A DNA stretch of 61,303 nt from Glaciihabitans sp. (lineage in GTDB: Bacteria; Actinomycetota; Actinomycetes; Actinomycetales; Microbacteriaceae), in NCBI GenBank assembly GCA_025465535.1, contig JAODMY010000066.1:1-61303 (forward strand), given 5' to 3'. The notes beneath the pieces were generated by a model that was not told the origin of the DNA, searched no databases, and was given only the letters and a program-made list of their open reading frames with translations. The translations under genes and the position numbers were made by a program. Of this stretch, positions 9,546 to 18,052 are shown piece after piece. Each line of letters opens with the position of its first letter. The stretch's first letter is position 1.

Positions 9546-10070
9546 ATGACCAACGCACCGCGCACCAGATCGCTCGCCCCCGGCCGCATCCCGGGCAGCA
9601 ATCTTCGCCGCAGCCCGCTTCGCGGCAAGACCGCGGTCATCACCTTCGCCGGCCTCGGCCTCCTCGGAACTACTCTGGCCGGCTGCAGCACCGCCGCGTC
9701 GGCGGAGACCTCGTCGGGCACCTCGGCAACAGGTGGCTCGTCGTCAGGGAACTCCTCCGCGACCACCTCCGGCACCTACAAGGACGGCAGCTACACCGAA
9801 CAGGGAACCTACGCGTCGCCCGGCGGCCAGGAAGTCATCAGCGTCGCACTCACCCTGAAGAGCAACATCGTGACCGCCGTCACCGTCAAGACCGTCAAGG
9901 CCGATCCGACCGCGACCAGCTATGAGGCAATGTTCGAATCCGGCATCGGAGCGGCGGTCGTTGGCAAGAACATCAACACGCTGAACGTGTCGCGCGTTTC
10001 GGGATCTTCGCTGACGAGCATGGGGTTCAACGATGCGCTCACCAAGATCAAGGCCGATGCCAAGAGCTAA
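9546..10070 (+). CDS. FMN-binding domain lipoprotein (extracytosolic flavin carrier)
   Basis: This 174-residue protein has a basic N-terminus, a hydrophobic segment (about 27-43) and a lipobox LAGC with Cys47, so it should be exported and lipid-anchored. A Ser/Thr/Gly-rich linker (about 50-75) leads to an FMN_bind domain (about 78-174) beginning YKDGSYTEQGTY. The flavin attachment motif, normally SGAT/S, reads SGSSLTS at about residues 152-158, so a Ser probably carries FMN through a phosphoester bond. The next gene is the ApbE flavin transferase that would load it, and the third is a membrane oxidoreductase. GAGGA precedes the ATG. Confidence 0.88.
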   Translation: MTNAPRTRSLAPGRIPGSNLRRSPLRGKTAVITFAGLGLLGTTLAGCSTAASAETSSGTSATGGSSSGNSSATTSGTYKDGSYTEQGTYASPGGQEVISVALTLKSNIVTAVTVKTVKADPTATSYEAMFESGIGAAVVGKNINTLNVSRVSGSSLTSMGFNDALTKIKADAKS

Positions 10071-10080
10071 CGTCTCGAAA

Positions 10081-10100
10081 GTGGATTGATGTGGATTGAT
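10081..10100 (+). repeat. Exact 10-base tandem duplication before apbE
   Basis: GTGGATTGAT is present twice in direct succession, ending inside the apbE start (ATG 10099). It creates two overlapping TTGATG start-like contexts. Confidence 0.95.
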
Positions 10101-11010
10101 GCCCAAGGCTGAACTGACGTTCGAGGCGATTGGCGCACCCTGGCAGATCGAAACGCCTGACGCGCTTAGCGAGTCGCTCGTCGACGCGATCCACACTCGC
10201 ATCGACCAGTACGACGCGACCTACTCGCGTTTTCGCGATGGTTCCCTGGTCAGCCGGATCGCGGCCGGCCAGGGAACCTGGCAGTTCCCGTCGGATGCCG
10301 CCCCGCTCTTCGCCCTCTATCGCCGCCTCTACGACGCGACGGGCGGCACGCTCACCCCGCTGGTCGGGCGGCGACTCGAGCTCCTCGGCTACGACCGCAA
10401 CTACACCCTGCTGCCCGCGGATGAGCTTGACCTCGGGACCGCAAACCGCGGCACCGTGATTCCCCGTTGGGACGACGTCATGCACTGGGACGAGGCCAGC
10501 GCGACCCTCACCACCTCCGAGCCCGTCGTCATCGATGTCGGCGCCGCGGGCAAGGGTTATCTTGTCGACATCATCGCCGGGATGCTGCTGGATGCCGGCA
10601 TCGAGGAGTACATCGTCGACGGCAGCGGCGACCTGGTTCACCGCGGTGACGAGCCGGTGCGGGTCGGGCTCGAGCATCCGTTCGATCCGTCGCTGGCAAT
10701 CGGCGTGTACGAGTTGTCGAACGGCGCTCTCTGCGCATCGGCACCTGGGCGTCGCGCCTGGGGAACGGCGTTGCACCCCGGCCTGCACCACATCCTCGAC
10801 GGCATCAGTGGAGAGCCGACCACGAAGGTCGCGGCGACGTGGGCCGCGGCATCCACCGGTCTCGTCGCGGATGGGCTCGCGACCGCGCTGTTCTTTACGC
10901 CGGGCGCCGAGCTCGAGGCCGGACTCGAGGCACACTTCCAGTACGTCAGAATGTTTCCGAATAGCGCGGTCGAACACTCGCCCGACTTCAGAGGAGAGTT
11001 GTTCACATGA
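10099..11010 (+). CDS. apbE: FAD:protein FMN transferase (ApbE)
   Basis: This 303-residue protein matches the ApbE family, which moves the FMN part of FAD onto Ser/Thr of extracytosolic flavoproteins using magnesium. Family motifs seen are YSRFRDGSLVSRI, TPLVGRRL, IDVGAAGKGYLVDII (the glycine-rich substrate segment), IVDGSGDLVHRG, and ASTGLVADGLATALF, which contains the metal-binding Ala-Asp. It has no obvious signal peptide, so where it acts relative to the membrane is unclear. It lies 28 bases after the FMN-lipoprotein gene, and its stop overlaps the next start (ATGA), showing one operon. Confidence 0.92.
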   Translation: MPKAELTFEAIGAPWQIETPDALSESLVDAIHTRIDQYDATYSRFRDGSLVSRIAAGQGTWQFPSDAAPLFALYRRLYDATGGTLTPLVGRRLELLGYDRNYTLLPADELDLGTANRGTVIPRWDDVMHWDEASATLTTSEPVVIDVGAAGKGYLVDIIAGMLLDAGIEEYIVDGSGDLVHRGDEPVRVGLEHPFDPSLAIGVYELSNGALCASAPGRRAWGTALHPGLHHILDGISGEPTTKVAATWAAASTGLVADGLATALFFTPGAELEAGLEAHFQYVRMFPNSAVEHSPDFRGELFT

Positions 11011-12527
11011 TCAGCAGGTTCACCGCATGGCTCGACCAACTCACCGGGCGGGTCACGATGTACCGGCTGGTTCTCATTTGCCTCCTCGCGGTCATCGTCG
11101 AGGCGTTGCTGGTCTCGCTCACCGGGCAGCTGCCGTACAACCCGCTCGCGATCCTTGTCGTGGTCGCCATTGCCGTCGCCGTGAGCTATCTCAGCAATCG
11201 ACTCTTCGCGATCGTCTTCCGGGTCAAGCCGCACTCGGAGTCCGCACTCGTCACCGGACTCATCCTCTCGCTGCTGTACCTGCCCCAACTGACCGGTTCG
11301 CAATTGCTCGCGGTGGCGGTCGCGGCGCTGTTCGCCACCGCCAGCAAGTACCTTCTCGCGATTCGTGGCAGGCACGTGTTCAACCCGGCCGCCGCGGGAG
11401 CATTCATCGCCGGGCTTGTCCTGCCGTTGAATCCGGCGACCTGGTGGATGGCCAGTCCCTGGCTCCTCCCTCTCGTCGCGATCGCGTCTTTCGTCATCCT
11501 GTACCGCACCCGTCATCTGACCATGGGGATCACCGCGATCATCGTCGCCGCCGCGAGCGTCGTCGTGCAGCAACTGTCGTTCGGGACCTCGATCGGTTCC
11601 GCCATTCCTGCGGCTTTCGTGTCATATCCGATCATCTTCTTCGTCGGCTTCATGCTGAGTGAGCCGCTGACACTTCCGCCGCGGCGCTGGCAGCAACTGG
11701 CAGAGGCGGTTGTCGTCGGAGTGCTGTTCGGACTGATCTTCCGGTTCGGCGCCATTCAATCCAGCTTCCAGCTCGCGCTGATCATCGGCAACCTGCTGGC
11801 GTTCCTCGTGGGGCAGCGTCGCGGCATCCGGCTCAGCTATCTCGGGCAGGAACAGCTGTCGCCGACGTCCTGGGAGCTGTCATTCCGGCCGCTGCGCCGC
11901 ATCCGTTTCACCGCAGGCCAGTTCATCGAGCTCACCCTCCCCCATCAGGGTGCCGATGTCCGCGGGCTGAGGCGCACGTTCAGTATCGCCTCCGCGCCTA
12001 GCCACGACGTGGTGAAACTCGGCATCCGAACCGCGGAGCGATCCAGTTCGTTCAAGAGCGCCCTGCTCGCGCTCGAACCCGGAGCGACGGTCATCGCAAC
12101 GGCGATCGGCGGTGACTTCGTACTCCCGAAGGACACGGCGAAGCCGGTACTGCTCGTGGCCGGCGGCATCGGCATCACGCCGTACGTCAGCCACCTTGCC
12201 GAGCTCGAAGCGAGCGCGGAGAAGCGGGATGTCGTGCTTGTCTACTCGAGTTCATCCGCCGACGATCTCGCCTATGCCGAACGCCTCAACAACAGCGACC
12301 ATCGAGTACTCCTGGTCGCCCCGAGCGCGCCCGCCGTGCTTCCGGCGCACTGGACCTACCTCGGTGCAGGGCCGCTGAGCGCGGACCTGCTCACCTCAGC
12401 GGTTCCGGATGCGAAGAGTCGCGCCGCCTACGTCTCCGGGCCGCCGACCCTCGTTCGCGCACTTCGCCCGGCCCTGCGCAGGGCCGGGGTTCGCAGCGTG
12501 AAGACGGACTACTTTTCGGGGTACTAA
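11007..12527 (+). CDS. RnfD/NqrB-like membrane protein fused to ferredoxin-reductase (FNR) domain
   Basis: This 506-residue fusion has an N-terminal half (about 1-270) of roughly ten membrane spans resembling RnfD/NqrB, including GRHVFNPAAAGAFIAGL. The cytosolic half (about 275-506) is a ferredoxin-NADP reductase module: FAD motif RRTFSIAS, glycine-rich nucleotide site GGIGITPYVSHL, and terminal SGPPTLVRALRPAL. There is no [2Fe-2S] domain. It would take electrons from NAD(P)H to FAD and across the membrane to the FMN lipoprotein encoded two genes upstream. The final outer acceptor is unknown. Its start overlaps the apbE stop by four bases. Confidence 0.87.
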   Translation: MISRFTAWLDQLTGRVTMYRLVLICLLAVIVEALLVSLTGQLPYNPLAILVVVAIAVAVSYLSNRLFAIVFRVKPHSESALVTGLILSLLYLPQLTGSQLLAVAVAALFATASKYLLAIRGRHVFNPAAAGAFIAGLVLPLNPATWWMASPWLLPLVAIASFVILYRTRHLTMGITAIIVAAASVVVQQLSFGTSIGSAIPAAFVSYPIIFFVGFMLSEPLTLPPRRWQQLAEAVVVGVLFGLIFRFGAIQSSFQLALIIGNLLAFLVGQRRGIRLSYLGQEQLSPTSWELSFRPLRRIRFTAGQFIELTLPHQGADVRGLRRTFSIASAPSHDVVKLGIRTAERSSSFKSALLALEPGATVIATAIGGDFVLPKDTAKPVLLVAGGIGITPYVSHLAELEASAEKRDVVLVYSSSSADDLAYAERLNNSDHRVLLVAPSAPAVLPAHWTYLGAGPLSADLLTSAVPDAKSRAAYVSGPPTLVRALRPALRRAGVRSVKTDYFSGY

Positions 12528-12543
12528 AGTCCATCGGCTGCTC

Positions 12544-12606
12544 CATCGAATGCCCTCTAACTGCGGATGCCGGTGAAAGACACCCGCAATTAGAGGGCAT
12601 TCGATG
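12544..12606. terminator. Long inverted repeat between convergent genes (23-base arms)
   Basis: The left arm begins CATCGAATGCCCTCTAA and the right arm ends TTAGAGGGCATTCGATG. The 23-base arms pair with one mismatch around a 17-base loop. It sits between the convergent reductase and icd genes and could act as a bidirectional terminator, although no U-tract follows. Confidence 0.75.
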
Positions 12607-12708
12607 AAAGGCACGGGACGCTTCGGCCCCGAGACAAAGAAACGCGCTGCGAATCAAGCCGTGAGGCCCGATCCGCAGCGCGAATCTGTTGTGCTGTGCT
12701 GCTGGTGC

Positions 12709-13923
12709 TTACGCCAGGCGCGCGGCGAGGTTCTTGTCGAGCGTGTCGAGGAACTCCTCCGTGGTCTCCCACTTCTGGTCCGGTCCGACGAGCAGCGCGA
12801 GGTCCTTCGTCATGTGGCCGTCCTCGACCGACTTGATGACGACATCCTCGAGCGTGGTCGAGAAGTCGATCAGGGCCTGGTTTCCGTCGAGGAGTCCACG
12901 GTGCGCGAGTCCGCGCGTCCAGGCGTAGATCGAGGCGATCGGGTTGGTCGACGTGGGCTTGCCGGCCTGGTGCTGGCGGTAGTGGCGCGTGACCGTTCCG
13001 TGTGCGGCCTCAGCCTCGACGACCTTGCCGTCCGGCGTGCTCAGGACCGAGGTCATGAGGCCGAGCGAGCCGAAGCCCTGGGCAACCGTGTCGGACTGGA
13101 CGTCACCGTCGTAGTTCTTGCAGGCCCAGACGTAGCCGCCCTCCCACTTCATCGCCGATGCGACCATGTCGTCGATCAGGCGGTGCTCGTAGGTGAGGCC
13201 TGCGGCGTCGAACTGCTCCTTGAACTCGGCGTTGAAGATCTCTTCGAAGATGTCTTTGAAGCGACCGTCGTAGGCCTTCAGGATCGTGTTCTTGGTGCTC
13301 AGGTAAACCGGGTAGTTGCGGGCGAGACCGTAGTTGAGGCTCGCGCGGGCGAAGTCGCGGATCGAGGCGTCCTGGTTGTACTGGACCTGGGCGATGCCGT
13401 CATCCGGAGCGTCGTAGACCTCGAACTTCATCGGCTCGGAGCCATCGTTCGGCGTGAACTCGACCGTGAGCTTGCCTGCACCCTTGAAGACGAAGTCGGT
13501 GGCGCGGTACTGGTCGCCGAACGCGTGGCGGCCGATGATGATCGGCTTGTTCCAGCCGGGAACCAGACGCGGGATGTTCGAGATGATGATCGGCTCGCGG
13601 AAAATCACGCCGCCGAGGATGTTGCGGATCGTGCCGTTCGGCGACTTCCACATTTTCTTGAGGCCGAACTCTTCGACGCGGGCCTCATCCGGGGTGATCG
13701 TCGCGCACTTGACGCCGACGCCGTACTTCTGGATGGCGTGGGCCGCATCGATCGTGACCTGGTCGTCGGTCGCGTCGCGGTGCTCGATACCGAGGTCGTA
13801 GTAATCGAGGTTGATGTCGAGATAGGGGTGGATCAGTGTTTCCTTGATCTTCTGCCAGATGATGCGGGTCATCTCGTCGCCGTCCAGTTCGACGACCGTA
13901 CCCTCAACCTTGATCTTTGCCAC
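12709..13923 (-). CDS. icd: NADP-dependent isocitrate dehydrogenase
   Basis: This 404-residue enzyme is the homodimeric, eukaryote-like class II type, which oxidatively decarboxylates isocitrate to 2-oxoglutarate with NADP in the TCA cycle. Recognisable segments are [18 protein letters not shown] at the N-terminus, [12 protein letters not shown] (isocitrate-binding Ser/Asn), [14 protein letters not shown] and [12 protein letters not shown] near the C-terminus. It starts with GTG; AGAGGAA lies eight bases upstream. A palindrome shared with the sucC promoter lies about 60-80 bases upstream. No gene follows on the same strand. Confidence 0.97.
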   Translation of the reverse strand: MAKIKVEGTVVELDGDEMTRIIWQKIKETLIHPYLDINLDYYDLGIEHRDATDDQVTIDAAHAIQKYGVGVKCATITPDEARVEEFGLKKMWKSPNGTIRNILGGVIFREPIIISNIPRLVPGWNKPIIIGRHAFGDQYRATDFVFKGAGKLTVEFTPNDGSEPMKFEVYDAPDDGIAQVQYNQDASIRDFARASLNYGLARNYPVYLSTKNTILKAYDGRFKDIFEEIFNAEFKEQFDAAGLTYEHRLIDDMVASAMKWEGGYVWACKNYDGDVQSDTVAQGFGSLGLMTSVLSTPDGKVVEAEAAHGTVTRHYRQHQAGKPTSTNPIASIYAWTRGLAHRGLLDGNQALIDFSTTLEDVVIKSVEDGHMTKDLALLVGPDQKWETTEEFLDTLDKNLAARLA

Positions 13924-13983
13924 GGTGGTAGTTCCTCTCGTTGCTTACTTTTAGCCACAACAAGCTTAGCCGGTTTCTCAAAG

Positions 13984-14001
13984 TATCTCGACGTCAAGAT
14001 A
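13984..14001 (-). promoter_or_regulatory. Palindromic operator-like site upstream of icd
   Basis: TATCTCGACGTCAAGATA is a near-perfect palindrome, extended by flanking CAAA/TTTG (13979-14006). It lies about 60 bases upstream of the icd start and overlaps the stop codon of the serine hydrolase. Two related copies precede sucC (45099-45130). The binding regulator is not known to me. Confidence 0.6.
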
Positions 14002-15163
14002 GTTTGGAATAGACCGCTTGCAGGTACAGCTCACTGCGGGTCGAGCCGACGACTCCCTCCGCCATCCGGTTCATGACGTAGGCGAAGGTCAGACCGCGAT
14101 CGACGTCATTGACCACGACCGAACCGCCCCAGCCGCCCCAGTAGGCGACACGGCCCTGCGGCATCCCCGGGCGAGCCGGGCTCGCGAGACCATAACCGAT
14201 CCCGAAACGCAGCTGCTCGAACAGCACAAGGTCTACGCCGTCGGACTGCACCTCGAAGATGCGGTCGATCGTGGCCGGCGACAGGAGCCGGACGCCATCC
14301 ACTTCGCCGCCGTTCGTGACGACCGACTGGATGCGCGCGACCGACCGAGCGTTGCCGAACCCGTTCGCCGCGCCGATCTCGGCCTGTCGCCAGGCGTCGG
14401 TCCGCGGAGTGGTGGCATCGAGCACCGTCGTCCCGAGCGTGCGGAGCGCCGGATGCCCTGCCGGCAGCTGCGAGAGGTCGAGCTCGATGTCCGGCGGCGG
14501 AACGACGTTGCTCACCCGCCCGTACTCGGAGGTCGGCACCCCGATCGTGAAGTCCGCGCCGAGCGGACCGGCGATCTCGGTCGCGACGAATTCACGAAGG
14601 GTCTTGCCCGAAATCCGACGCACCAGCTCGCCGACCAGGTGCCCGTAGTTCGCGAGCGAGTAGCCGGATGCGGTCCCCGGCTCCCACCAGGGAGCCTGGC
14701 TCGCGAGTCGGGCGGTCGCCTTCTCGTAGTCGTAGAGATCGTCGAGGCTGAACGGCGCATCCCATCCGCTGACGCCCGCGGTGTGCGACATGAGCTGCTT
14801 GACCGTGACGGCGTCCTTGCCGTTCTGCGCGAATTCGGGCCAGTATTTCGCGACCGGGGCGTCGAGGTCGAGCTGTCCGCGGTCGACGAGCATCAGGGCA
14901 GAAAGTGCCGTCATGGTCTTCGTGATCGACCAGAGGTTGGTGATGGTGTCGCGCCTCCAGGGAGCGCTGCGCTGCTCGTCAGCCCAGCCGCCCCAGAGGT
15001 CCACGACCGGGACACCGTGTTCGACGAGCGAGATCGAGGCTCCGAGATCGGCGCCGGAGTCGAGCTGGCGCTGGAACTCTTCGCGCAGTCCGACGAACCT
15101 GGCGTCGGCCGTGCCCTCGATCGTTGCTTCTTCGATCGGCTCGTGAACTTCTGTTTCCGACAT
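13994..15163 (-). CDS. Beta-lactamase-family serine hydrolase (EstB/class C-like)
   Basis: This 389-residue protein has the penicillin-binding/beta-lactamase serine hydrolase fold: nucleophile motif SITK at residues 79-82, the Tyr motif YSLANYG near 175, and a GGWGGSV segment near the C-terminus replacing the usual KTG/HTG. Proteins of this set are mostly esterases or lactonases. There is no signal peptide. ATG 15163 was chosen because AAAGGAG sits six bases upstream; the earlier in-frame ATG at 15244 would cover the shared divergent operator. It is divergent from the SDR-TetR operon, so it probably belongs to the same regulon. Confidence 0.85.
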   Translation of the reverse strand: MSETEVHEPIEEATIEGTADARFVGLREEFQRQLDSGADLGASISLVEHGVPVVDLWGGWADEQRSAPWRRDTITNLWSITKTMTALSALMLVDRGQLDLDAPVAKYWPEFAQNGKDAVTVKQLMSHTAGVSGWDAPFSLDDLYDYEKATARLASQAPWWEPGTASGYSLANYGHLVGELVRRISGKTLREFVATEIAGPLGADFTIGVPTSEYGRVSNVVPPPDIELDLSQLPAGHPALRTLGTTVLDATTPRTDAWRQAEIGAANGFGNARSVARIQSVVTNGGEVDGVRLLSPATIDRIFEVQSDGVDLVLFEQLRFGIGYGLASPARPGMPQGRVAYWGGWGGSVVVNDVDRGLTFAYVMNRMAEGVVGSTRSELYLQAVYSKLS

Positions 15164-15199
15164 CCCGACTCCTTTGGCGCGGCGGCTATTATCATGAAC

Positions 15200-15217
15200 A
15201 TACCAACCGGTCGGAAC
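15200..15217. promoter_or_regulatory. TetR-type operator, divergent hydrolase/SDR promoter
   Basis: ATACCAACCGGTCGGAAC is an 18-base imperfect palindrome centred between the divergent starts at 15163 and 15272. It matches 13 of 18 positions of the perfect palindrome at 23376-23393. The TetR gene lies just downstream at 16023. Confidence 0.72.
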
Positions 15218-15271
15218 CTCCACCACCGGATGTCGCAGAGACACGGTTCTTACCGATACACAAGGGATTCA

Positions 15272-16009
15272 ATGGCGCGCTTCGACGGCAAAACCGCTCT
15301 CGTGACGGGAGCCAGCCGCGGCATCGGCCTCGCGATCGCGCAGGCGCTGGTGGCCGACGGCGCTCGCGTCGTCATCACGGCACGCGGGCAGGAGACCCTC
15401 GACGAAGCAGTCGCCCAGCTCGGACCAGCCGCCATCGGCCTCGCCGGCAAAGCGGACGATCCCGCTCACCGCACGACGGTCTTCGACACGATCGCCCGCG
15501 AGTTCGGTCGCCTCGACTACCTGGTCAACAACGCGGGCATCAACCCCGCCTACGGCCCGATTCTCGGCGTCGGCGAGGATGCCGCGCGCAAGATCCTCGA
15601 GGTCAACGTGCTCGGCAGCCTGGCCTGGAGTCGGGATGCTGTCGCCGCCGGCCTGTCCACCGCGATCGTCAACATCGCATCCATCGCGGGCGTCACCGCC
15701 GCCCCCGGGATCGCGATGTACGGAGTGTCGAAGGCCGCGCTCATCAACCTGACCCAGCAGCTGGCCCTCGAGCTCGCGCCACGCATCCGCGTCAATGCCG
15801 TCGCGCCGGCCGTCATCAAGACCAACTTCGCGAGGGCGCTGTACGAGGGTCGCGAGGCCGAGGCGGCCGCCGCGTACCCGCTCGCGCGCCTGGGTGAACC
15901 CGCGGATGTGGCGGGGCCGGTCGCATTCCTGCTGTCGGAGGAGTCCGCGTGGATCACCGGCCAGACGCTCGTCATCGACGGTGGCGGATCGCTCGCGGGC
16001 GCGCTGTGA
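15272..16009 (+). CDS. SDR family oxidoreductase
   Basis: This 245-residue protein is a classical short-chain dehydrogenase/reductase: cofactor motif TGASRGIG at residues 12-19, NNAG near residue 85, and catalytic YGVSK near 150. It ends in DGGGSLAGAL. These enzymes interconvert hydroxyl and keto groups with NAD(P)H; here it may act as a hydroxyacyl-CoA or alcohol dehydrogenase. ATG 15272 follows AAGGG. Longer in-frame extensions run over the opposite hydrolase gene and are not credible. The 3' end is part of an exact 14-base duplication leading into the TetR gene. Confidence 0.88.
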   Translation: MARFDGKTALVTGASRGIGLAIAQALVADGARVVITARGQETLDEAVAQLGPAAIGLAGKADDPAHRTTVFDTIAREFGRLDYLVNNAGINPAYGPILGVGEDAARKILEVNVLGSLAWSRDAVAAGLSTAIVNIASIAGVTAAPGIAMYGVSKAALINLTQQLALELAPRIRVNAVAPAVIKTNFARALYEGREAEAAAAYPLARLGEPADVAGPVAFLLSEESAWITGQTLVIDGGGSLAGAL

Positions 16010-16024
16010 TGGGCGCGCTGTGAT
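15997..16024 (+). repeat. Exact 14-base tandem duplication at SDR stop / TetR start
   Basis: GGGCGCGCTGTGAT occurs twice in a row. The first copy holds the SDR stop codon and the second supplies the first two bases of the TetR ATG (16023). Confidence 0.95.
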
Positions 16025-16625
16025 GGCGGCGACTGTCGCGACGACGGAGACAGTTCCCGAGAAGCTCGTTCGCGTCTCGGTCGAGCTGTTTGCGAGCCAG
16101 GGGTACGCGCAGACGAGCGTGCAGCAAATCGTGGATGCCGCCGGCGTCACCAAGGGCGCGCTCTACCACTACTTCAAGTCCAAGGACGACCTGCTCTTTG
16201 ACATCTATGACCGCATCCTTTCGCTGCAGCGCGAACACCTCGAGGAGATCGTGGCGCGCGGGCGCGGCGCGGAAGCGACGATGCGGCTGGTCTGTGAGGA
16301 CGTGCTCGTGACCTCCATCGAGTGGATGAACGAGGGCGCGACATTCTTTCGCTCGCAGCACATGCTTTCGCAGGCCCGCCAGGACGAGGTGAAGCGGCGC
16401 CGACGTGAGTACAACGACGCGTTCGAGCGCGTGCTGAACGCCGGGCAGCGGGAGGGCGTGTTCCGTACCGATGTCCCCGACGCGGTGCTCATCGCGCACT
16501 TCTTCTCGGACGTCCACTATCTGAGCCAGTGGTATTCGTCGCGCGGACCGCTCTCGAAGGAGAAGGTCGCAAGTGAGCTGACCGACCTGTTTTTGGCATC
16601 GCTGCGACCCGTCCCCACCAACTAG
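16023..16625 (+). CDS. TetR family transcriptional regulator
   Basis: This 200-residue protein has a TetR N-terminal helix-turn-helix (about residues 12-58): FASQGYAQTSVQQIVDAAGV then TKGALYHYFKSKDDLLFDI. The C-terminal ligand domain resembles acyl-CoA-sensing regulators of fatty acid degradation. It sits between two SDR genes on the plus strand. I infer that it represses its own divergent promoter and the six-gene acyl-CoA operon through the two matching palindromes at 15200 and 23376. Alternative upstream ATGs run straight into a stop. Confidence 0.9.
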   Translation: MAATVATTETVPEKLVRVSVELFASQGYAQTSVQQIVDAAGVTKGALYHYFKSKDDLLFDIYDRILSLQREHLEEIVARGRGAEATMRLVCEDVLVTSIEWMNEGATFFRSQHMLSQARQDEVKRRRREYNDAFERVLNAGQREGVFRTDVPDAVLIAHFFSDVHYLSQWYSSRGPLSKEKVASELTDLFLASLRPVPTN

Positions 16626-16637
16626 GCACCAACTAGG
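16616..16637 (+). repeat. Exact 11-base tandem duplication at the TetR stop codon
   Basis: CACCAACTAGG is repeated immediately. The first copy contains the TAG stop of the TetR gene and the second repeats that stop in the same frame context before the next gene's ribosome binding site. Confidence 0.95.
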
Positions 16638-16645
16638 AGCCCTTC

Positions 16646-17386
16646 ATGAAACTCGACGGAGAAGTCGCGCTGGTAACGGGCGGTGCCCGCGGGATGGGCG
16701 AGACCCACTCGCGCGCCCTGGTCGCGGAGGGCGCTCGTGTCGTCATCGCGGACATCCTCGACGAACAGGGTGAGGCACTCGCGGCCTCGCTGGGGGACGC
16801 CGCCAGCTACGTGCACCTCGACGTGACGCAGGAGCAGAGCTGGACGGATGCGGTCGCCGCCGCCGAGCAGGCCTTCGGTACGGTCTCGATCCTCGTGAAC
16901 AACGCCGGAATCGCCAACGCCGGACCGTTCGAGCAGTACTCGCTCGACCTCTGGAACCAGATCATCGCCGTCAATCAGACCGGCGTCTTCCTCGGGATCA
17001 AGTCCGTCGTCGCCGGCATGAAGAAGCTTCGGCGCGGGTCGATCATCAACATTTCGTCCGTCGAGGGACTGCGCGGAGGTGCATACCTGCACGGGTATGT
17101 TGCCTCGAAGTTCGCCGTGCGCGGGCTCACGAAGTCGGCGTCGCAGGAGCTCGGCGGATTCGGAATTCGGGTCAACTCTGTGCATCCCGGCTACATCGAG
17201 ACGCCCATGACGGCGGACATCGACCCGAAGCAGCTGCAGATCCCGATGCATCGCAGCGGCAAGCCGGAGGAGGTTTCGAAGATGATCGTGTTCCTCGCGA
17301 GTTCTGACTCTTCCTACTCGACCGGTGCCGAGTTCGTGGTCGACGGTGGGATGACCGCGGGCATCCCGCATCGCACGGGCGCGTAA
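16646..17386 (+). CDS. SDR family oxidoreductase (3-alpha/20-beta-hydroxysteroid dehydrogenase-like)
   Basis: This 246-residue protein has SDR motifs TGGARGMG (12-19), NNAGIANAG, catalytic Ser in NISSVEGLRGG and YVASK. The HPGYIETPMT segment and the C-terminal VVDGGMTAG are typical of the FabG3/20-beta-hydroxysteroid dehydrogenase group, which acts on cyclic or steroid-like alcohols with NAD(H). Substrate is uncertain. It is the last gene of the SDR-TetR-SDR operon. AGGAG lies before the ATG. Confidence 0.88.
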   Translation: MKLDGEVALVTGGARGMGETHSRALVAEGARVVIADILDEQGEALAASLGDAASYVHLDVTQEQSWTDAVAAAEQAFGTVSILVNNAGIANAGPFEQYSLDLWNQIIAVNQTGVFLGIKSVVAGMKKLRRGSIINISSVEGLRGGAYLHGYVASKFAVRGLTKSASQELGGFGIRVNSVHPGYIETPMTADIDPKQLQIPMHRSGKPEEVSKMIVFLASSDSSYSTGAEFVVDGGMTAGIPHRTGA

Positions 17387-17402
17387 CTGCTCGCCATCTC
17401 GT

Positions 17403-17449
17403 GTCTGCCCCCGTACGTACGGGGGCTGACGCATCACACGGGGGCAGAC
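17403..17449. terminator. GTCTGCCCCC-family palindrome between convergent genes
   Basis: GTCTGCCCCCGTAC and GTACGGGGGCTGAC form a hairpin, followed by GCATCACACGGGGGCAGAC, which can also close with the left end. The sequence equals the element at 36458-36522 with part of one arm removed. It lies between the convergent SDR and hypothetical genes and has no U-tract. Confidence 0.7.
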
Positions 17450-17493
17450 AGCAATCTGGTCAGAACGGAAATCGGCCAGAGCAGGCTCCGCAG

Positions 17494-17575
17494 CTAGTCG
17501 CGATCAGCGCCGCGACAGGCACTAGTCGCCGATCAGCGCCGCGACGCGGAGCTAGTCGCCCATCAGCGCCGCGAC
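17494..17575 (-). repeat. Three copies of a gene's 3' end including its stop codon
   Basis: Copies at 17494-17516, 17522-17545 and 17552-17575 share CTAGTCGCC-GATCAGCGCC-GCGAC. The last is the real end of the gene at 17552-18052; the other two repeat its final codons and TAG stop downstream. Confidence 0.9.
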
Positions 17576-18052
17576 ACGGTCGGCGAGGTAGCGCTCGAGG
17601 TCGGTCGCTCCGCCCGAGGCTGGATCGACCGTGACCATGATCTGGCCGTCCAGAAGAAACAGCGGACCGGATCCCGCGGCCAGGCTCGCGGCATCAAGGG
17701 CAAGAGCCGCAAAGCCGAAGTTGATCGCCTCGCCCGCCGGAAAGGCACTTCGGGATGCCGCCTCCCGATAGGAGCGCCGCTCGGTGCCGGCCGCCGAACG
17801 GTTGACGGCCGCCCGACCGGGCGCAACCGCGCGCGTCACCTCGCCGAGCGAGTACAGGCCGCCGGACCGATCGAGCAGCAGCACGCCCAGCCGCCAGGCG
17901 CGCCCAACGGGAGTGAACGCATCCGCGGTCCGGAAGATCAAGACACCGCGCGACGGCTTGAACGCCCCGAGCGCCTCGTCGTGGACGCCGGCGTCCGAGA
18001 GGGCCACGACCGTCGAGGCGAGCAACCCGGGCAGGTCATCGATGGAGGTCAC
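17552..18052 (-). CDS. Conserved hypothetical protein in the acyl-CoA operon
   Basis: This 166-residue protein has no recognisable enzyme motif. It has an alternating hydrophobic pattern and a central Arg/Ser-rich stretch, with no membrane segment or signal peptide. It begins with a GTG that overlaps the stop codon of the CoA ligase (GTGTGA), so it is translationally coupled and is the last gene of the six-gene minus-strand operon. A role tied to acyl-CoA metabolism is suggested only by position. Confidence 0.7.
   Translation of the reverse strand: MTSIDDLPGLLASTVVALSDAGVHDEALGAFKPSRGVLIFRTADAFTPVGRAWRLGVLLLDRSGGLYSLGEVTRAVAPGRAAVNRSAAGTERRSYREAASRSAFPAGEAINFGFAALALDAASLAAGSGPLFLLDGQIMVTVDPASGGATDLERYLADRVAALMGD

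Noticed and set aside
14018-16009. A 663-codon open frame on the plus strand extending the first SDR upstream
   Set aside because: Only the last 245 codons are the SDR. The rest is antisense to the serine hydrolase, lacks domains and crosses the divergent promoter; long antisense frames are expected at this GC content.
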